Assembly (NCBI RefSeq): GCF_002018875.1
Contig: NZ_MVOL01000012.1
Location: 180,747 to 244,746, forward strand
Length of the DNA: 64,000 bases
Reading direction: 5' to 3'
Source of the DNA: Pseudomonas sp. MF4836
GTDB lineage: Bacteria; Pseudomonadota; Gammaproteobacteria; Pseudomonadales; Pseudomonadaceae
Shown: positions 58,570-64,000 of the stretch, piece by piece
Numbering within the stretch: the stretch's first letter is position 1
Layout: every line of letters begins with the position of its first letter
The notes under the pieces: model-generated
What the model was told of the DNA's origin: nothing
What the model saw: the letters and a program-made list of their open reading frames with translations, nothing else
The model's database searches: none
Translations under genes and position numbers: made by a program

Positions 58570-60120
58570 TCAGAGCTGCATCGCTTCGATCGCTTCGACC
58601 CAGTGCCGCGCACCGTAGTGGCCGGCGGTGAACTGGGCGATCACATCGAACACCGCATCACTGAAGCCGCCGACGTTGAGGATATCCTCGCGGTCCGCTG
58701 CCTGGGTGGTGGCGCCGGGTTGCATATCGATGCACACCAGCCGCGCTTGCGGGTTGATCTTCTTGATCCGCGCCCATTGCTGCATTGTCGCGCTGGCACC
58801 ACGGCGCCGGGCGTCAATCCATGACTCGTTGTCCGAGACCAGGATCAGGGTATCGACCTTGGCCTTGGTATCGGCCAGCCTGGCCAGGGGCGCCGAGCAG
58901 TTGGTCCCGCCACCGCCGATGGCCGCCAGTTTCTGTGCATTGCTCATCACGCTGTCGCGAGGGTTGAGCGAGATATCCACCACCTGCACTTCAAACGGCA
59001 TCACCCGCGCCGTCGGTTGCTTGCGCAGCACCGCTGCCGCCACCAGCGCCGCAACATCGATGCAACGCACCGCCGTGCTGGCTCCCGGACGATAACCGGT
59101 GACCGGGCTGTGCATCGAACCCGAGACATCCGGGCACACCACCACTGCACCTTGCAGCGCCGGCACGTTGGCCAGCGACAGCTCGAGGGCATCCTGCAAC
59201 GCCTCGCGCACCACCAGCGGCACATCGTCGCCGGCCATGCGGTAGGCCGCCAGCAACTGGTACGGGTAGACCCGGGCCTTGGCCACCGCCTCGGCATCCG
59301 CCAGGCGCGCCGCCACATACTCGGCGCAACCGGCCACCTGGAACGCACCGTTGCGCGCCAGGGTGTTGAGGTTCATGCGTAGCGCCTGCCAGCCCATGTT
59401 CCGCGCCTGGGCCACCCATTGTTCCGGGCTCAGGGTCTGGTTGCTCAGCAACTGAAACGGCACCTGCGGTATCTGTGTGCTGGCCCCGCTGCGAAACATC
59501 AGCAGCGAACGGGTCAGCTCCGGCAGCGCCGCAATATCCACCGGCTTGCCGATCAGCCAGGCGAAAAACGCTGCACGCCAGGCTTCCTTGGGTTTGGGGT
59601 GAACCATCTTCACCACATCCGCCAGCGACGGCTGGTTGCCCACCGAGGCTTGCAACAGCTGGTATTCGCTGGCGCTGTTCAACCAGTTCTGCACCAGCCG
59701 CTTGGGCTGCGAGCCCAGGGATTTGCGCCCGGTGGCCCCGCTGCGCAGGATCTGCACGAAGTTGCGCAGCATCTTGCCGTTGTCCACCACCTGCTCGAAC
59801 AACTCCGGCACCAGGGCCGAACGTTGTGCGGTCAGGGCCGAGAGCATCAGCGCCGGCATGTCCTTCATGTGCCCTTTGCGTCGGGCATACAGCGCGGCCT
59901 TGGCCACATAGCGGCTGTCGAGTTCGGCCACCAGTTGCAGCACGTCGGCCAGTTGGCTTTCAGCCGAGGCGTAAAAGGTCTGGTTCAGGCAACCGGTCAC
60001 TGCCAGTTGCGCCAGCTTGTGCTTGGCACTGTAGGCGTAGGCCGGGGCCTGGGCCGCGTTCAAGGTGTCGCAGGCTGGCAGGGTTGCCGGTTGGCTGTTG
60101 AACAGCTTGAAGTTGGCCAT
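58570..60120 (-). CDS. rsr: TROVE-domain Ro60 homologue
   Basis: A 516-residue Ro60/Rsr protein. The N-terminal ~310 residues form the HEAT-like TROVE ring (for example LYARRKGHMKDMPALMLSAL and KPKEAWRAAFFAWLIGKPVD). The C-terminal vWA domain has the MIDAS motif DVSGSM (331-336). Ro60 proteins bind Y RNAs on the outside of the ring and misfolded RNA ends in the hole. In Deinococcus and Salmonella they work with exonucleases such as PNPase. It is the first gene of the operon behind the sigma-54 promoter. Confidence 0.95.
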   Translation of the reverse strand: MANFKLFNSQPATLPACDTLNAAQAPAYAYSAKHKLAQLAVTGCLNQTFYASAESQLADVLQLVAELDSRYVAKAALYARRKGHMKDMPALMLSALTAQRSALVPELFEQVVDNGKMLRNFVQILRSGATGRKSLGSQPKRLVQNWLNSASEYQLLQASVGNQPSLADVVKMVHPKPKEAWRAAFFAWLIGKPVDIAALPELTRSLLMFRSGASTQIPQVPFQLLSNQTLSPEQWVAQARNMGWQALRMNLNTLARNGAFQVAGCAEYVAARLADAEAVAKARVYPYQLLAAYRMAGDDVPLVVREALQDALELSLANVPALQGAVVVCPDVSGSMHSPVTGYRPGASTAVRCIDVAALVAAAVLRKQPTARVMPFEVQVVDISLNPRDSVMSNAQKLAAIGGGGTNCSAPLARLADTKAKVDTLILVSDNESWIDARRRGASATMQQWARIKKINPQARLVCIDMQPGATTQAADREDILNVGGFSDAVFDVIAQFTAGHYGARHWVEAIEAMQL

Positions 60121-60162
60121 CTTGGCGTCTCGCTCTGTTGTCTCGTTCGTTGCTAGAGATAT

Positions 60163-60178
60163 TGCAGAGCACGTGCCA
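60163..60178 (-). promoter_or_regulatory. Sigma-54 promoter of the rsr-rtcBA operon
   Basis: On the minus strand TGGCACGTGCTCTGCA has GG and GC exactly 10 nt apart, matching the -24/-12 consensus. It lies about 43 bp ahead of the rsr start codon. RtcR, encoded divergently, is the expected activator and would bind in the A+T-rich gap beyond. Confidence 0.88.
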
Positions 60179-60324
60179 GTTTTGTTTTCTTGGCTGAAAT
60201 TATTTTTAACTTATTGATTTATATAGTTTTATTTTTACAAAAGAATTTAAACAGTGTTTTAGGCAAGCGTAATACTCTGGATTTATTTATCCTTTCATAT
60301 CGCCTTTTATCCAAGGATATAAAC
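60179..60324. promoter_or_regulatory. A+T-rich region between the operon promoter and rtcR
   Basis: Strikingly A+T-rich compared with its neighbours (for example AAATTATTTTTAACTTATTG). It should hold the upstream activator sites for RtcR and the rtcR promoter. No exact dyad is assigned. A purine-rich AAGGATA at 60314-60320 is the likely rtcR ribosome site. Confidence 0.6.
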
Positions 60325-61932
<1,608 letters not shown>

Positions 61933-61959
61933 ACCCGTAGCCGAGCCTATCGGCAGCCG

Positions 61960-62370
61960 CTACAGAGGTACGGCGAACACCGCGTTGGCGCGGGCGACGG
62001 GGCGATCGCCGACGTGCAGGCTGACGGTGGCGAACGCCATTTGCCGACCGCGTTTGGAGTGTTCCAGGCGCACGTCGATCCACTCCCCGACCCGCACCGC
62101 GCCAAGGTAGTCGAGGGTCATGCTGGCGGTGATCAGCGGCAACGGCGGATCGCTGGAGAACGCCATGGCGTAGCCCATGCCGATGTCCGCCAGGGTGGCG
62201 ATGATGCCGCCGTGCACCGTGCCGCGACCGTTGGCGTGGCGTTGATCGGCGCGCAGGCCGATCTCCAGTTGCAGGCCACTGCCTCGGCTATAGACCGGGC
62301 CGATCAGCTCCAGTAACGGGCTGCTGCGCGACAGCGGGCTGTAACCGTGGGGAATGTCCGGGGCGTCCAT
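61960..62370 (-). CDS. PaaI-type hotdog thioesterase
   Basis: A 136-residue single hotdog-fold thioesterase. The signature GRGTVHGGIIATLADIGMGY contains the catalytic-loop HGG, and PLITASMTLDYLGAVRVGEW is the second strand pair. It probably hydrolyses an acyl-CoA; the substrate is unknown. Convergent with rtcR, 27 bp apart. Confidence 0.88.
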   Translation of the reverse strand: MDAPDIPHGYSPLSRSSPLLELIGPVYSRGSGLQLEIGLRADQRHANGRGTVHGGIIATLADIGMGYAMAFSSDPPLPLITASMTLDYLGAVRVGEWIDVRLEHSKRGRQMAFATVSLHVGDRPVARANAVFAVPL

Positions 62371-62549
62371 GGGCTGAATCCTTTAAAAAGAGGTGCCTGA
62401 TATGTAGTGCACCCAGGCTCCGCTGCCCAGCTGTATCAGGACGGCAAATCAAACCCGATAAGCCAGACGAAAGCCCTTCCCAACCTATCGATCAGCGGTA
62501 AGATGCGCGCCAGAAAAAACGCCACGACCCACGATCTCAAGGAACGACC
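62371..62549. other. Divergent promoter region
   Basis: 179 bp between the thioesterase and lipoprotein genes. An AAGGA ribosome site (62539-62543) precedes the lipoprotein ATG. No specific operator is seen. Confidence 0.4.
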
Positions 62550-63344
62550 ATGCACCACCCGGATGGCAAATCCACCACCCTGCGCCGCCTCGCCCTCGTC
62601 CTGCTGAGCAGCCTGACCCTGAGCGCCTGCTCCGGCGGTGGCGACTCCTCGTCAGCCGAACTCGCCGGCGCCCGAGGCAAGGCTGGCGCCCTGCTCGCCT
62701 ACGAACACCAACTGACCCTGTCGCTGCCCGCCGACCTGGTGTCCGCGCGCCTCACCGCCACCCGTGAAGCCTGCGAAAACGCCCAGTTCGGCGCCTGCAA
62801 TGTGCTGCGCATCGAAAACGGCAAGTACCGCTCCCAAGTGATTGTGCGCATCGTCCCCGACGGTGTGGAGCCCCTCGTCAAGCTCGCCTCCCAGGGCGCG
62901 CAACTGGCCGAACGAGTGACCACCGCCGAAGACCTGGCCGACGCCGTCGCCGACGTCCAACGCCAGCAGGAACGCCTCAAGGCACAACAAAAACGCCTCG
63001 ACGAACTGGCCGCGCGCCGCGATATCACCGTCGGCGACCTGATTGCCCTGAGCAAGGAACAGGCCGCCATCGAAAACGACCTGCAAGCCCTGGCCCAGGC
63101 CGCCGCCGGACAGCAACGACGCCTGGACACCAACCGCCTGACCCTGAACTTCGAACCCACCGACAGCAGCGAAGGCATGTCCAACCTGCGCCAGGCCTTC
63201 AGCAACATCCTCGGCAACCTGGCAGACGGCACTGCCAGCGCAGTGGAAAAAATCAGCCACGCACTGCCCTTCGTAATCCTGGCCTTCCCCCTGGCGCTGA
63301 TCTGGGTCTGGCTGTGGCGCAAGTTTGTGCGTCGACGTAGCTGA
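62550..63344 (+). CDS. DUF4349 lipoprotein
   Basis: A 264-residue envelope protein. A signal peptide is followed by lipobox LSAC with Cys27. A DUF4349 domain follows (YEHQLTLSLPADLVSARLTA and a coiled-coil of LKAQQKRLDELAARRD type around residues 140-190). A C-terminal membrane span (LPFVILAFPLALIWVWLWRK) ends in a basic tail. Family members are membrane-anchored with unknown function. Having both lipobox and C-terminal span is usual for the family. Confidence 0.87.
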   Translation: MHHPDGKSTTLRRLALVLLSSLTLSACSGGGDSSSAELAGARGKAGALLAYEHQLTLSLPADLVSARLTATREACENAQFGACNVLRIENGKYRSQVIVRIVPDGVEPLVKLASQGAQLAERVTTAEDLADAVADVQRQQERLKAQQKRLDELAARRDITVGDLIALSKEQAAIENDLQALAQAAAGQQRRLDTNRLTLNFEPTDSSEGMSNLRQAFSNILGNLADGTASAVEKISHALPFVILAFPLALIWVWLWRKFVRRRS

Positions 63345-63362
63345 GAGTGAGGTTCGAGCCTT

Positions 63363-63404
63363 CGGCAGCGGCTACAGAGCGGAGATCGCCTGTAGCCGCT
63401 GCCG
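63363..63404. terminator. Strong 14-bp inverted repeat after the lipoprotein gene
   Basis: CGGCAGCGGCTACA and TGTAGCCGCTGCCG form a perfect 14-bp stem around a 14-nt loop. Likely a bidirectional terminator or REP-type palindrome; no T-run. Confidence 0.6.
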
Positions 63405-63463
63405 AGGCACGAGTCTGCGCTGCCCGCGTATCGAAAACGCGCAGGTGGTGCCACTCCAGGCCG

Positions 63464-63845
63464 GCCGGAGGGCCGCCGTCTTGCTCTTGATGTTGATCTG
63501 AAGCGCCCCGTCAAACCACGATGGCCGAACGCAGGCAGTGAGCCGTGGGCAACCCGGCAGGACGCCGGGTTAGCCGCGCTGGGCCAAGGATGGCCCATCG
63601 CGGCGGCCCACGGCTCACTGCCGGAGCGAGGGCATGCCGAGCCTAGGCGAGGCACCAAGTGGTGGGGCAAGAGCGTTTTGCTTACTTTTGACTGGGCCGG
63701 CATTCCGGCTGTTCAAAAGTGAACCGCTGTAAGAGCGGAACCATAAGTAGCCGTGACCGCAGCAATGGATATGCCCCCCATAAACCCGAGGTGCCAGGTC
63801 TTGGGGCCGCTGCGCGACCCAGCGGGAGCAAGCTCCCTCGCCACA
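63464..63845. repeat. Dispersed chromosomal repeat, intact copy
   Basis: Aligns with 39410-39762 and, at its end, with 5637-5703. It shows the uninterrupted sequence across the prophage target (CCAGGCCGGCCGGAGGGCCG at 63455-63474). Non-coding; open frames inside are artefacts of high GC. Confidence 0.8.
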
Positions 63846-63933
63846 GCCAGCGCCCTCACCTCAAAAAAACTCCCTTGCCAGAGCAACGAATCAGCTCCCG
63901 CACCAAATCCCCCTGCACCACCAGCCAAAAAGC

Positions 63934-64000
63934 TCACCCCTGCAACGCCAAAGCCAACCGCTCCAACCCAATCCCAAACCCTGCCCCCTCCCGATAAGCC
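63934..64000 (-). CDS. C-terminal end of a gene leaving the window, class II tRNA-synthetase-like
   Basis: Only the last ~22 codons are present, reading AYREGAGFGIGLERLALALQ-G-stop. GxGFGIGLERL resembles motif 3 of class II aminoacyl-tRNA synthetases or their paralogues (EpmA, AsnA-like). Too short for a firm family; the rest of the gene lies beyond 64000. Confidence 0.45.
   Translation of the reverse strand, partial: AYREGAGFGIGLERLALALQG

Overview
The window is high-GC DNA from a Pseudomonas, most likely of the fluorescens group. The gene sets, the intergenic repeats carrying the core GGGAGCAAGCTCCCTCGCCA, and the host range implied by a Mu-like prophage all point that way. This assignment is inference from gene content and repeats, not from a marker gene.

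Layout: (1) 1-5845, chromosome: the end of an AraC-type regulator, a sirtuin deacylase, and a LysR regulator divergent from a CoA-transferase/thiolase operon (dhcR-dhcAB-atoB-like). (2) 5846-39409, a complete-looking 33.6-kb Mu-like contractile-tail prophage that reads from right to left. Its ends are TG...CA, it is flanked by a 5-bp duplication GCCGG, and both ends carry a transposase-type site (TTTGGCACC) at bp 18-26. The order is repressor, Ner-like protein, MuA and MuB homologues, a block of small early genes, GemA, Mor activator, lysis genes, terminase/portal/MuF, protease/head, tail, baseplate and fibre. Three copies of an identical 22-bp sequence stand in front of the lysis, head and baseplate gene groups and look like activator-dependent late promoters. 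(3) 39410-51465, chromosome: a dispersed repeat, an E. coli-type lysR/lysA pair, a GNAT acetyltransferase, a LysR regulator, a chemoreceptor, and an ethanolamine catabolism operon (permease-eutB-eutC) with a divergent AraC-type regulator. (4) 51499-61932: an M50-like membrane protease and a large RNA-repair locus. (5) 61960-64000: a thioesterase, a DUF4349 lipoprotein, repeats, and the last codons of a gene that leaves the window.

The most interesting region is 52765-61932. RtcR (CARF sensor plus sigma-54 activator) faces an operon with a clear sigma-54 promoter (60163-60178). The operon reads TROVE/Ro60 protein (Rsr), a tandem array of five Y-RNA-like noncoding RNAs (57940-58510), RtcB RNA ligase, a HEAT-like repeat protein, an unknown protein, a nucleotidyltransferase and RtcA cyclase. 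All five RNAs share the same two-stem Ro-binding architecture. Three carry a permuted tRNA mimic (T-arm, closed acceptor-like hairpin, D-arm), one carries only a T-arm, and one has no tRNA module.

Other notable items are a -1 frameshift site (A AAA AAG) in the tail assembly chaperone gene, an Rz1-type lipoprotein embedded in the Rz gene, a pair of intergenic double-hairpin elements with compensatory base changes, and a MuF protein with a likely toxin-like nuclease C-terminus.
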